Shown: positions 18,963-27,413, counted from the stretch's first letter. The stretch is DNA of 64,000 bases from Bacteroidales bacterium UBA3630 (GCA_002373995.1 DFLB01000026.1:57454-121453); one strand, 5' to 3'. The notes: generated from the sequence alone by a model not told the origin. A program made the numbers and translations.

Positions 18963-19152
18963 GATTTCAACAGTGAAATCACCGAAGCGTTATACGCGTT
19001 CTGTGCAAAGGAACCTAGGAAATTCCATCGTGAAACAGAATCAGTGTAATGGGCTTCGCTGTTTTAGCGTGGGCTTATTGCATCTTCTTTTCACAAGGTT
19101 ATTCCTAGGACCTCTTTGCAGGAAGCGGCATACGGCGCCACGCTTCTTTTAT
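18963..19152 (+). ncRNA. ssrS: 6S-like RNA
   Basis: About 190 nt with no ORF, driven by a consensus promoter. A 5' hairpin (GATTTCA/TGAAATC) is followed by a terminal helix pairing GAAGCGT (18984-18990) with ACGCTTC (19140-19146), and a long imperfect helix pairing 19004-19021 (TGCAAAGGAACCTAGGAA) with 19102-19120. These close a large, mostly unpaired central region containing one small hairpin (CGCT-GTTTT-AGCG). A rod with a central open bubble and a T-run after the terminal helix is the architecture of 6S RNA, which mimics an open promoter and binds RNA polymerase. Identity rests on structure, not on sequence matching. Confidence 0.75.
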
Positions 19153-19225
19153 TATTAATGCCCGACGCGGCGCGGGAGAGCGGAAAAACTGACGAGGCAA
19201 CAGTATAAAACAGCCGTATAAACTA

Positions 19226-19831
19226 ATGAAAAACATAAAGATTTTATGCCTACTGGTAGCAGTTACATTTTCTACCATCGCTTTAGCAAACCAGCCTACC
19301 GCAAGTAATGTTGGCCACAAAATCAATGGTTACAAGTATCTCTGTATGGAAAATCAAGGAAACAAGTATGACCTTGAAGACAAATTTAACTCATTCTTTG
19401 CAAGTATTGGTTTTACCATTCTTTCTGAAGATGACGAAGAGGAACTTGTCGAAAGTGAGAAGAAATATGTTTTGTATGGAACATATGAACACAATGCTGT
19501 TCCAGATGCACTTAATAATACCACATTGACATTAAGAAATAAGGATGGGAAAATTGTATTTAGTTCAACAAAAGAATCAGCATGTTTCATCAGCGTAAAA
19601 AGTTGTGCAAATAAAGGATCCGATAAAATAATCAATGAAATAAAAGCATTAAACTATTCTTTTGACCCCACACTCGTAGACAAGAAAAAGAAAAGTGAAA
19701 CTGATAGTCCCCAAGAACCCGCAAAAGTGGAAAAGATAAAACTTGCTCGTCAAATGAAAGCCGACGGAATGGCTACTGAACAAATCGAGAAGTACACGGG
19801 ACTGACGTCAGAAGAAATTGATAAACTATAA
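19226..19831 (+). CDS. Secreted hypothetical protein with Rpn/transposase-like C-terminal motif
   Basis: 201 residues with a signal peptide (MKNIKILCLLVAVTFSTIALA). The body is unrecognised. From about residue 155 it is lysine-rich, and the last 30 residues (LARQMKADGMATEQIEKYTG, then LTSEEIDKL) resemble the short helical tail found at the end of Rpn/PD-(D/E)XK transposase-like proteins. Base composition is clearly more AT-rich than the flanking genes, suggesting transfer. It is probably cotranscribed with the next gene, whose ATG is 4 bp past this stop. Confidence 0.65.
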   Translation: MKNIKILCLLVAVTFSTIALANQPTASNVGHKINGYKYLCMENQGNKYDLEDKFNSFFASIGFTILSEDDEEELVESEKKYVLYGTYEHNAVPDALNNTTLTLRNKDGKIVFSSTKESACFISVKSCANKGSDKIINEIKALNYSFDPTLVDKKKKSETDSPQEPAKVEKIKLARQMKADGMATEQIEKYTGLTSEEIDKL

Positions 19832-19835
19832 AGCA

Positions 19836-20324
19836 ATGAGAGAAGATAAGAAATGGTTGTTTATATTACTAATATTGGCATCCATGCTTGCATGCAACAA
19901 CTCTTCTGCCCAAGATAATGACAAGTGGAATCTTTCAGGCAAGGGGTACACAAGGGGTAGCGGCTTTGTAATCCGTCCAGAACTATACAGCGGACTATTC
20001 GCCACATTTGGCTACCAAATCAACCCTTATGTGCAACTCTCCGGTGGATTTGGTTTTGGTCTCGATGCTTATGGCGGATTCATCACTTCGCTTGGAGTAC
20101 GAACTTATACATCGGATGCAAATTGGGCTGCAATGTTCGACTATCATATTGGGTTTATCAGTATTCAAGGACTAAATCTAACAAGGCATACCATTGTAGG
20201 TGGTGCAAGTTACAAAGATTTCGACTTTGGTGCAGGATTGATGTATATAACCGATGGATATGACAGCGGCATCGGCTTGTCAATAACACTTGGTTACAAT
20301 ATTAGATGTTATAAACATAGATAA
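19836..20324 (+). CDS. Small outer-membrane-barrel-like protein
   Basis: 162 residues from the ATG at 19836; a TTG 18 bp earlier is in frame but inside the previous gene. The N-terminus WLFILLILASMLAC is a signal with a possible lipobox. The rest alternates glycine and aromatic residues (YSGLFATFGYQINPYVQLSGGFGFGLDAYGG-like stretches, ending SIGLSITLGYNIR), the look of an eight-strand outer-membrane barrel. AT-rich like its partner. A hairpin terminator follows at once. Confidence 0.65.
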   Translation: MREDKKWLFILLILASMLACNNSSAQDNDKWNLSGKGYTRGSGFVIRPELYSGLFATFGYQINPYVQLSGGFGFGLDAYGGFITSLGVRTYTSDANWAAMFDYHIGFISIQGLNLTRHTIVGGASYKDFDFGAGLMYITDGYDSGIGLSITLGYNIRCYKHR

Positions 20325-20328
20325 AACA

Positions 20329-20360
20329 GAAGGCGGCTACAGATATGCCGCCTTCCTTTT
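20329..20360 (+). terminator. Intrinsic terminator
   Basis: AAGGCGGC (20331-20338) pairs with GCCGCCTT (20348-20355) around a 9-base loop, followed by a short pyrimidine run CCTTTT. It ends the two-gene AT-rich transcript. Confidence 0.8.
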
Positions 20361-20691
20361 ACCAAAAAACCATCATAAATCCCCCCTGTCGATATTTATT
20401 ATCCGTAGTCACGATATTTTTATACTTACTATATTTACCGCCACATAACGGAAGAACATATCCATGGCCAGAAATAGCACCACTTTCTTCTAAACTCTTG
20501 GCATATAAATTAAGAGCATAAATTATCTCTGTACCATCAATTGGATGGTCAACATGGATGACAATTCCCTGCTGTTTATCATACGGAGTAAGCATAGTAT
20601 GCATAAAAAGGCCATCAAATCCACTTACATGATTTTTTTCATTGACCATCTTTTCATTTGTAATGAAAACCATTAATGTTGTTTTTTTCAT
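20359..20691 (-). CDS. Hypothetical small protein
   Basis: 110 residues from the ATG at 20691 (MKKTTLMVFITNEKM); a second in-frame ATG lies nine codons upstream at 20718. No signal peptide or known motif is convincing; VIHVDHPIDGTEIIYALNLY and GHGYVLPLCGGKYSKYKN suggest a compact alpha/beta fold. AT-rich. A TATTTTTGC -7-like box lies on the minus strand just upstream (about 20760-20768). Could be a remnant. Confidence 0.45.
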   Translation of the reverse strand: MKKTTLMVFITNEKMVNEKNHVSGFDGLFMHTMLTPYDKQQGIVIHVDHPIDGTEIIYALNLYAKSLEESGAISGHGYVLPLCGGKYSKYKNIVTTDNKYRQGGFMMVFW

Positions 20692-20829
20692 TGTTTGAAA
20701 TAATATTTGTTTAACCATTATTTATAACATCAGTCAGAGTATGAGTCCGTAACTGACCATGCAAAAATACTTTTTTTTAAATATATGGGGAAATATTGAG
20801 TATAAAATAAACAAATATATTTGTTCAAT

Positions 20830-20990
20830 CGATTTTAAAAACGGCTAAAATGAGTGTCACAAGGCCCAAACGATTTTGGAAACGGCTAAAATGAGTGTCG
20901 CAAGGCCCAAACGATTTTGAAAACGGACAAAATGAGTGTCGCAAAGGCCAAACGATTTTGAAAACGGCAAAAAAGAGTGTCGCAAGGCTG
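20830..20990. repeat. Four-copy 41-bp tandem repeat
   Basis: Units begin with CGATTTTGAAAACGGC at 20830, 20871, 20912 and 20953, each exactly 41 bp apart, each continuing AAAATGAGTGTCGCAAGGCCCAAA with a few changes. Unrelated in sequence to the 41-bp array at 5.3 kb. It lies upstream of the small gene at 20359-20691. Confidence 0.9.
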
Positions 20991-21027
20991 TTTCAAAATT
21001 AAAACACGGTTTCGCAGCTTGCGACAG

Positions 21028-21223
21028 GAGCCCCGTAGGGGCGACATTATTTAGCCGTGGGCGTAAGCCCACGGAATGAAATCGAGAAAACACTTTGAGC
21101 CCCGTAGGGGCGGCACATTCCAACGATGGTTATTGTGTCGCCCCTACGGGGCTCAGCTGTTTGGTTTATTGTCTACCATGGGCTCACGCCCACGGCTAAC
21201 ATCTGTCGCCCCTACGGGGCTCT
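21028..21223. repeat. GCCCCGTAGGGGCGACA and CCGTGGGC...GCCCACGG dispersed repeats
   Basis: Three copies of the near-palindrome GCCCCGTAGGGGCG(A/G)CA (about 21030, 21100, and two inverted copies near 21139 and 21208) alternate with palindromes of the type CCGTGGGCGTAAGCCCACGG (about 21052 and 21178, the second in the inverse form). Together they can form strong hairpins between the small gene at 20.4-20.7 kb and the end of pheT. The same 17-base core (TGTCGCCCCTACGGGGC) occurs inside the BspA-like gene at about 27.22 kb. Confidence 0.8.
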
Positions 21224-21226
21224 ACG

Positions 21227-23707
21227 CTATCCGCGGATTTTCGCGCCCAGCTGGGTCTCGAGGGTCTTCTGGATCTTGGCCATAGTGGACTCGATCTGTT
21301 TGTCGTTGAGGGTCTTGTCCTTGTCCTGCAGGATGAAGCTGACGGCGTAGGATTTCATGCCCTCGGCGATGCCCTTGCCCTCGTAGACGTCGAAGAGACT
21401 GACGCGCTTGAGCAGTTTCTTCTCGCACTGCATAGCGGCCTGCTCGATGGCGGCGAAGGTGACGTCCTTCTTCAGGATGAGGGCCAGGTCGCGGCGCACC
21501 TCGGGGAACTTGGCCACTTCCTCGTACAGCACCTCCTTGGCGGGGTACTGCTTGAGGAGGAGCGTCCAGTTGAGGTCGGCATAGTAGACGGGCTGCTTGA
21601 TGTCCATCTTCTTCAGCGTCTCGCGGCCGATGCGGCCGAGGGTGCCCAGCAGCTGCTTGCTGTCGCGCTGCACGATGTCGAGGCCTTCGGCGAAGAATTT
21701 GTACTGCGTCGGAACCATCTCCACGCGGCCCATGTTGACGCGCATGCGGTGCAGGATGTCAATGACGTAGGCCTTGAGGTAGAAGAAGTCGGCCTCGGCG
21801 GGCTTCATCTTCCAGCTCTCGGGCGTCATGTTGCCGGTGAGGAAGATGCTGACATGCTCGGTCTCGTTGAAGCGCTTGGTGACAGGCAGCTCCTGGTTGG
21901 CGGCCTCGTCGGTCTTCACGTAGCTGCGGCCGAACTCGTAGAGCTTCTGGTCGTGGATCTTATAATTAATGTTACGCGCGATGCACTCGAGGCCGCTGTA
22001 GAGCAGCGTCTGGCGCATGACGTTGAGTTCCTTCGACAGGGGGTTGATGATGGGGATGCAGCGGTCGGCCGGGAAGTCGGGGTTCTCGTCGTAGTATTCG
22101 CTCTTGGTGAGCGAGTTGTTCATTATCTCGCTGAAGCCGTTGTCGGTGAGGTAGTCGCTCACGGCGTTCTTCAGCTTGCGCGGGTCGGGCTTCTTGCCGT
22201 AGGAGAGGCAACTGTTGACCGTGGTGCCGATGTGGATGTTGTTGTAGCCGTAGATGCGCATGATTTCCTCCACGATGTCGCACTCGCGCGTGACGTCGGC
22301 CTTGCAGGTGGGCACACGGAGGGTCATGCCCTCGGCGTCCTCACGCACAATCTCGATGTCGAGCGAGGTGAGGGCGGTGCGCACGGCCTCCAGCGGGATG
22401 TCCTGCCCCACGAGGTCGAACATGCGGCGGAAGTTCACCTCCACCGTCGGACGCTCAATCTTGTTGGGGTAGAGGTCCACCATCTGGCCGCAGATGTCGC
22501 CGCCAGCCAGTTCGCGGATGAGCTTCACGGCGCGGCGCAGGGCCCACTCGGTGATGTTGGGGTCGCAGGTGCGCTCGTAGCGGTAGCTGGCGTCGGTCTT
22601 CAGCGTGTGGCGCTGGCTGGTCTTGCGGATGCTCACGGGGTTGAAGAAGGCGCTCTCGAGGAAGACGTTCGTGGTCTCCATGCTCACGCCGCTCTTCTGT
22701 CCACCGAAGACACCGGCGATGCACATACCCTCGTTCTCGTCGCAGATCATCAGGTCGCGGGCGTCGAGCGTGCGCTCCACGCCGTCGAGGGTGACGAATT
22801 TGGTGCCCTGCGGCAGACGCTTCACGACGACATGGCCGCCGCCGATCTTGTCGGCGTCGAAGGCGTGCAGCGGCTGGCCCACCTCCATCATGACGAAGTT
22901 GGTGACGTCGACGATATTGTTGATGGGACGCAGGCCCACGGTGCGCAGACGGTTCTGCAGCCACTCGGGGCTCTCCCCTACCTTCACATTGCGCAGCGTG
23001 ATGCCGGTGTAGCGCGGGCAGAGGTCGGGCTCCTCCACGGTGACGCGGATGGCCTTGTCACTTTCCACTTTCCACTCTCCACTTTCCACTTCCGGCCACT
23101 TGATGGCCAACTGCTTCCCCTCGCGGGTGTTGCGGACGGCCACCACGTCGCGGGCCACGCCGATGTGCGAGATGGCGTCCATGCGGTTGGCCGTGATGGC
23201 CACCTCCAACAGGCAGTCGTCCTTCACGTGGAAGTACTCCTTGGCGGGCATTCCCACCGGGGCGTCGTCTGGCAGCACCATGATGCCGGCATGGTCGGTA
23301 CCGAGCTGCAGCTCGTCGGCAGCGCAGAGCATACCCTCGCTGACAGCGCCGCGCAGCTTGCCTTTCTTGATCTCGTAGTATTCGGTATCGGAGGTATAGA
23401 TCTTGGTGCCTATCTGGGCGCACACCACCTTCTGGCCGGCGGCTACGTTGGGGGCGCCGCAGACGATGTTCAGCGGACGCTCGCCGCCCACGTCGACGGT
23501 GGTCAGGTGCAGGTGGTCGCTGTCGGGGTGCGACTCGCAGGTCAGCACCTGCGCTATCACCACATGCTCCAGACCGCCCTTGATGGTCTCCACCTTCTCC
23601 ATGCTGTCCACCTCCAGGCCGGAGAAAGTCAGCAGGTCGTCCAACTGTTGAGGAGTCATATCCTCAATATCCACATACTCTTTAAGCCAGTCAAAAGAAA
23701 TATTCAT
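21227..23707 (-). CDS. pheT: Phenylalanyl-tRNA synthetase beta subunit
   Basis: 826 residues, normal for bacterial PheT. The N-terminal tRNA-binding EMAP/OB domain spans about 40-150 (VDVGGERPLNIVCGAPNV), followed by the B3/B4 editing domain (NIVDVTNFVMMEVGQPLHAFDADKI), B5, the catalytic-like core (TKSEYYDENPDF) and the C-terminal anticodon-binding FDX-ACB domain (FPEVRRDLALILKKDV). With PheS it charges tRNA-Phe in the cytoplasm. A 7-bp repeat tract adds about 11 residues (VESGEWKVESD) near residue 206. A consensus promoter lies at 23756-23786. Confidence 0.96.
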   Translation of the reverse strand: MNISFDWLKEYVDIEDMTPQQLDDLLTFSGLEVDSMEKVETIKGGLEHVVIAQVLTCESHPDSDHLHLTTVDVGGERPLNIVCGAPNVAAGQKVVCAQIGTKIYTSDTEYYEIKKGKLRGAVSEGMLCAADELQLGTDHAGIMVLPDDAPVGMPAKEYFHVKDDCLLEVAITANRMDAISHIGVARDVVAVRNTREGKQLAIKWPEVESGEWKVESDKAIRVTVEEPDLCPRYTGITLRNVKVGESPEWLQNRLRTVGLRPINNIVDVTNFVMMEVGQPLHAFDADKIGGGHVVVKRLPQGTKFVTLDGVERTLDARDLMICDENEGMCIAGVFGGQKSGVSMETTNVFLESAFFNPVSIRKTSQRHTLKTDASYRYERTCDPNITEWALRRAVKLIRELAGGDICGQMVDLYPNKIERPTVEVNFRRMFDLVGQDIPLEAVRTALTSLDIEIVREDAEGMTLRVPTCKADVTRECDIVEEIMRIYGYNNIHIGTTVNSCLSYGKKPDPRKLKNAVSDYLTDNGFSEIMNNSLTKSEYYDENPDFPADRCIPIINPLSKELNVMRQTLLYSGLECIARNINYKIHDQKLYEFGRSYVKTDEAANQELPVTKRFNETEHVSIFLTGNMTPESWKMKPAEADFFYLKAYVIDILHRMRVNMGRVEMVPTQYKFFAEGLDIVQRDSKQLLGTLGRIGRETLKKMDIKQPVYYADLNWTLLLKQYPAKEVLYEEVAKFPEVRRDLALILKKDVTFAAIEQAAMQCEKKLLKRVSLFDVYEGKGIAEGMKSYAVSFILQDKDKTLNDKQIESTMAKIQKTLETQLGAKIRG
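23059..23092. repeat. Heptanucleotide repeat inside pheT
   Basis: About five units of CCACTTT/CCACTCT on the plus strand (coding strand AAAGTGG). It stays in frame and encodes the low-complexity VESGEWKVESD segment between the OB and B3/B4 domains. Confidence 0.85.
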
Positions 23708-23755
23708 ATATGTATCAGTTTATTATCAATAAAACATTGTTTCAATATTCAAACT

Positions 23756-23786
23756 GCAAAAATACAACTTTTTCTGTAACCAGCAA
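23756..23786 (-). promoter_or_regulatory. Promoter of pheT
   Basis: Minus-strand TTTG (23783-23786), 19-bp spacer, then TATTTTTG (23756-23763): a full consensus. Predicted leader about 40 nt. Confidence 0.8.
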
Positions 23787-23793
23787 AGATAAA

Positions 23794-24981
23794 TCACAAT
23801 AGGTTTTCCAAATCACCGTTGAAGAACACCTCCAAAGGCATAGCAGGACCTCCCACAACAAGGGAATGTGTCGGATGAAAGCGTTCTCTGAAGGTTGCCA
23901 GGCCACTATTCATCTGGCGGTTACCGCTCTTCACTTCGATAGCCACTGTCTTGTCTCCACGAGTAATCACAAAGTCCACTTCCTCGTTGTTCTCACGCCA
24001 ATAGTACAATTGGTATTCCAGTTCATCTGCCTTGTCGAGCAGGTGACATCCCACAGCCGACTCCACCCATCTCCCCCATAATTGCGGATTGGTGTAGGCT
24101 TTCTCAAATGTCATACCATCACTCATCACCGTCAACAATGCATTGTTGTACACCTGCAATTTGGGAATAGACTTGTATTTACGCGACATGCCAACCGTAT
24201 ATTTTTGCAACCCTGTGAGCAGTTTGCTTTCACCAAGCACCTCCATATAACTCGCCAGTGTAGTTGCATTTCCGGCATCCTGAAGCATACCCAACATCTT
24301 GTTATACGCAAGCAACTCTCCCGAATAGCCACAACCCAGCCTAAACAGTTGGTGCATCAACGCAGGTTTATAGATATAAGTTGTCTGTAACACATCTTTC
24401 TCGATGGCCGGTGCCACAATGGCTTCTCGCATATACCTCCGCCAACGGCTCTCGTTGGGCAGGTAGCCAGCACTCCCAGGATAACCACCGAAATAGACAT
24501 ACTGGTTGATGTCCCAGCCGAAAGCATCTTGCATCTCCTTAAACGACCAATGTCCCATCGGTATCAACTCGAAGCGTCCTGCCAATGACTCTGTCAGACC
24601 TTTTTTCAGCAGCAGCCTTGATGAGCCAAGCAAGATCACTTTCAAATTCACATCGTTAAAGGTATCCGCATCCCATTCTTTCTTTACTTGCTCGCTCCAG
24701 TTGTCAATCTTATGCACCTCGTCGATAGCGAGTAGAAACTCTTTGCTACCAGAGAACCGCATACTCGACCGAGCTTCCTCCCACCGTGCGGCAACCCACT
24801 CGTTATCATCAGGAGTGACAGCGTCGGCGTTGAAGTAAAGTGACGGCATCGAGACCTTCTCTATGAGTTGCTTTACCACTGTCGTCTTTCCAATTTGACG
24901 GGGACCTGCAATCACTTGGATTGTCTTCCTCGGCTCTTGCAACCTGGAAATCAACTCGTTTATTTGTCCTCTTACTATCAT
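23794..24981 (-). CDS. AAA-type ATPase with DUF4143 domain
   Basis: 395 residues from the ATG at 24981. Upstream in-frame codons to 25005 overlap the -7 box, so they cannot be transcribed. Walker A is AGPRQIGKTTVVKQL near residues 24-38, Walker B LLAIDEVHKIDNWS near 80-93, and ILLGSSRLLLKKGL is the sensor. The C-terminal DUF4143 domain carries a PD-(D/E)XK-like signature (EEVDFVITRGDKTVAIEVKSG). This large family has no firmly assigned role and is often linked to mobile or defence loci. It is monocistronic and AT-richer than its neighbours. Confidence 0.85.
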   Translation of the reverse strand: MIVRGQINELISRLQEPRKTIQVIAGPRQIGKTTVVKQLIEKVSMPSLYFNADAVTPDDNEWVAARWEEARSSMRFSGSKEFLLAIDEVHKIDNWSEQVKKEWDADTFNDVNLKVILLGSSRLLLKKGLTESLAGRFELIPMGHWSFKEMQDAFGWDINQYVYFGGYPGSAGYLPNESRWRRYMREAIVAPAIEKDVLQTTYIYKPALMHQLFRLGCGYSGELLAYNKMLGMLQDAGNATTLASYMEVLGESKLLTGLQKYTVGMSRKYKSIPKLQVYNNALLTVMSDGMTFEKAYTNPQLWGRWVESAVGCHLLDKADELEYQLYYWRENNEEVDFVITRGDKTVAIEVKSGNRQMNSGLATFRERFHPTHSLVVGGPAMPLEVFFNGDLENLL

Positions 24982-25001
24982 AACCATCTGTATTTCCGAT
25001 T

Positions 25002-25010
25002 GCAAAGATA
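25002..25010 (-). promoter_or_regulatory. -7 box of the DUF4143 ATPase gene
   Basis: Minus-strand TATCTTTGC, only about 20 bp before the chosen start codon, so the mRNA leader would be about 10 nt or less. Confidence 0.65.
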
Positions 25011-25142
25011 CAAAAAATCTTCAAATCTCCAACAAAAAATCTTCAATTCTATCAAAAAAAAATCTTCAATTCTCCAACAGAAAATCTTCAAATCTCCAAC
25101 AAAAAATCTTCAATTCTTCCGAGAAAAATCTCCGATTCTTAT
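25011..25142. repeat. AT-rich tandem repeat, about 20-bp units
   Basis: About six degenerate units of AAAATCTTCAA(A/T)TCTCCAAC. It lies directly upstream of the ATPase promoter. The remaining sequence to 25283 has no gene that I can see. Confidence 0.8.
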
Positions 25143-25280
25143 TGCAACAACCATATATTTACCACCTCCAAAATACAACAACATCTCGGTAATCCGTCGG
25201 TGTTCCTTCGGTGGTGGTGGCTCTTCGGTCATTCCTGGTAGGTTACATGTGGGTTCTTCTGTTCTTCGGTTTTTGACATA

Positions 25281-25318
25281 AAAAAAGCATATCTTCTCTG
25301 TGTAAGATATGCTCTTTT
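25281..25318 (-). terminator. Intrinsic terminator of the BspA-like gene
   Basis: AGCATATCTT (25286-25295) pairs with AAGATATGCT (25304-25313), a perfect 10-bp stem with an 8-base loop. The minus strand then has a run of T (25281-25286). A T-run on the plus side too makes it potentially bidirectional. Confidence 0.85.
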
Positions 25319-25344
25319 TCCCGTGAAATTGTTCTTCTGCACGC

Positions 25345-27318
25345 CTACCTAATCACCACCACTTTACGGGCAGTGTGGTCGCCGACTTTCACAATATACA
25401 CCCCTGCATTTTCCACTGGGATTATAACCTTTGATGACGACGACGGTACAGAAGCGACAGTCCTGCCATCAATGCTGAATACTTTTATGCATTCACCTGC
25501 GGTTCCACTGATATGGATTTGATTACTCGTTGCATAAACCGCAATACCACATTCGTTAATATCATCGATGCCCTGTGTATCTTGGCTTATTTTTACATTG
25601 CCAACACCCAGCACAAATACATCATTGGTGTTATGGTGGCGGAACGCGATGCGGATGGTTTGGCCACGGTAACTGTCAAGGCTTTTGCTGCGGCTTACAG
25701 CGTCGGGAGTGTTGAGCGTCTCGCTGAAGAGCTGCGTAGTGAAGTTGCTCGGGTTGTCGCCCGTCGTGGATACATACACAGAATAATTCTCTCTGTAGTA
25801 ATCCTCGCTCATGCCCCGTGCCATCCACGAGAGCGAGTAGCTGCCGCTGGCGGGTACCTGTATCCGTCGGCTTATCAGCCAGTTGTCCGGAGTCAGGCCA
25901 CGGTTTGTGCCGTCGAAATAGGAGTACGACTCCGAAACCACATAGTCCTCGTAGTTTCTCCAGTTGTACCCGTCCCCGTCGGCGTCCACCGTCTTCCAGC
26001 ACGTCAACTCCTCGTCGAAAGTGGCGTTCCACGGGAATGAACTCACGGCCGGACAATCGTCCTCGCTCGCGTCAGCCTCGAAATAAGCCGTGTAGGTAGC
26101 ATCGCCCGTAACGGTGATTGTTCTCGGATTCTGCGTGTTGCCGTCCTGCCACCGCACAAAATGATACCCCGCATTCGGCATAGCTGTCAAAGTTGCAGAA
26201 GCGCCCCCTTCATAATTGCCTCCACCGGTCACCGTACCCATTGTCGGGTTGGCACTCTCTGTAGTGAGAGTATATACTATATCATTCTCGCCGACAAATA
26301 CTGCCGTTAACTCCACATCCTCCGTTACGGGGAATATATAAGGGTTAGCGGAGACGCCGTTACTCCACCGTAGAAAGCGGTAGCCGGTGTAGGCGGTGGC
26401 TGTCAGCGTACACGGCGCGTGATACTCGTAATCTCCGCCGCCACTTACGACTCCCCATGCAGTGTTGCTACTTGCTGCCGATACCGTATGTATGTCAATA
26501 GCAAAATATGCCTTCAGTTCATTGTGGATTTCTCCTCTCCCTAAGACATATACACTGCTGTTATAATTTTGAATGGTTTGTTCGGCCGTATTATAATAAT
26601 AATACGAATAACTCCATTTTACAAAATGATGATGCTCTATAGGTTCGGCTGTAAAAAATATTGTATCCCCAAAACGCAGATTATAGTGGTTGCCAGCAAC
26701 ACTATCTGCAACTCTTATCGTTCCCATATTCGGATTTGCATTAGTGACCGTCATGTCGCACACATCTGGCTTGGCCATGTAATAAAGTCCATCGTAATTG
26801 TCTATGCAGGAAGCAGGCACAAGGATTTGATGAATATGAAAACTTTCCCCTTCTTGATTATACCCTATAGCAGACGTAGGAACATCATACGGTGGGTAGC
26901 AGTTCTGCAGGAATATGTTTTTTTTGCAATTGTCTCCAGAACAATAGAATGCATATTCGCCAATGTTTAACGCAAAAACGGAGATTGTTTTAAGATTGTT
27001 GCAGAAGGCAAAAGCGTATTCGCCAATAGTACTGATACTGGTGGGAATGATTACGGAAGTTAGGTTGGAGTTGTTGGAAAATGCATGGCTACTGATGCTT
27101 CTGACGACATACGTCACTCCGTTATAGAATACACTGTCTGGGATGACGAGGTCTCCCCCGGGCTGGTCGCCGCCCATCACTTGTGCATTGCCACTTACAA
27201 TGTTGTAGTACAATGTCTGCCCCGTAGGGGCGACAGCTGAGAAATCATAAGCCCACACGCTTTGCGGAATTGCCAATGCCATCATCAAGATGGCAAAAAA
27301 TGATACTTTGTGTTTCAT
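25345..27318 (-). CDS. BspA-like leucine-rich-repeat surface protein with T9SS sorting domain
   Basis: 657 residues. Signal peptide (FFAILMMALAIPQSVWA), then a BspA-type LRR_5 region (residues about 25-170: VIPDSVFYNGVTYVVRSI, LTSVIIPTSISTIGEYAF). Several Bacteroidales InlB-B-like beta repeats follow (GYRFLRWSNGVSANPYIF, GYHFVRWQDGNTQNPRTI), then a choice-of-anchor-J/cleaved-adhesin-like domain (FPWNATFDEELTCWKTVDAD), and a type A T9SS C-terminal domain (IKVFSIDGRTV to AGVYIVKVGDHTARKVVVI). It is therefore probably exported by the type IX system and displayed or released as an adhesin. A long structured leader lies upstream. Confidence 0.87.
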   Translation of the reverse strand: MKHKVSFFAILMMALAIPQSVWAYDFSAVAPTGQTLYYNIVSGNAQVMGGDQPGGDLVIPDSVFYNGVTYVVRSISSHAFSNNSNLTSVIIPTSISTIGEYAFAFCNNLKTISVFALNIGEYAFYCSGDNCKKNIFLQNCYPPYDVPTSAIGYNQEGESFHIHQILVPASCIDNYDGLYYMAKPDVCDMTVTNANPNMGTIRVADSVAGNHYNLRFGDTIFFTAEPIEHHHFVKWSYSYYYYNTAEQTIQNYNSSVYVLGRGEIHNELKAYFAIDIHTVSAASSNTAWGVVSGGGDYEYHAPCTLTATAYTGYRFLRWSNGVSANPYIFPVTEDVELTAVFVGENDIVYTLTTESANPTMGTVTGGGNYEGGASATLTAMPNAGYHFVRWQDGNTQNPRTITVTGDATYTAYFEADASEDDCPAVSSFPWNATFDEELTCWKTVDADGDGYNWRNYEDYVVSESYSYFDGTNRGLTPDNWLISRRIQVPASGSYSLSWMARGMSEDYYRENYSVYVSTTGDNPSNFTTQLFSETLNTPDAVSRSKSLDSYRGQTIRIAFRHHNTNDVFVLGVGNVKISQDTQGIDDINECGIAVYATSNQIHISGTAGECIKVFSIDGRTVASVPSSSSKVIIPVENAGVYIVKVGDHTARKVVVIR

Positions 27319-27370
27319 GTTGTTTGTGTTTTATGTGATTAAACATTTAATTCGTCGATTTCAAACAACA

Positions 27371-27413
27371 TATAAAAAGAGCGCGGGTTAAGTACTTTTG
27401 CTTATCCCGCTCT
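27371..27413 (-). terminator. Terminator-like hairpin in the leader of the BspA-like gene
   Basis: On the minus strand AGAGCGGGATAAG pairs with CTTAACCCGCGCTCT (small bulge, 8-base loop) and is followed by TTTTTATA. It lies about 55 bp before the start codon, so it could end a separate small RNA or attenuate the gene. Confidence 0.6.

Noticed and set aside
20857..21123. 88-residue ORF on the minus strand
   Set aside because: It consists of the 41-bp repeat and the GCCCCGTAGGGGC repeats read in frame.
23794..25005. Start at 25005 for the DUF4143 ATPase
   Set aside because: That codon lies inside the -7 promoter box, so it would not be transcribed; 24981 is preferred.
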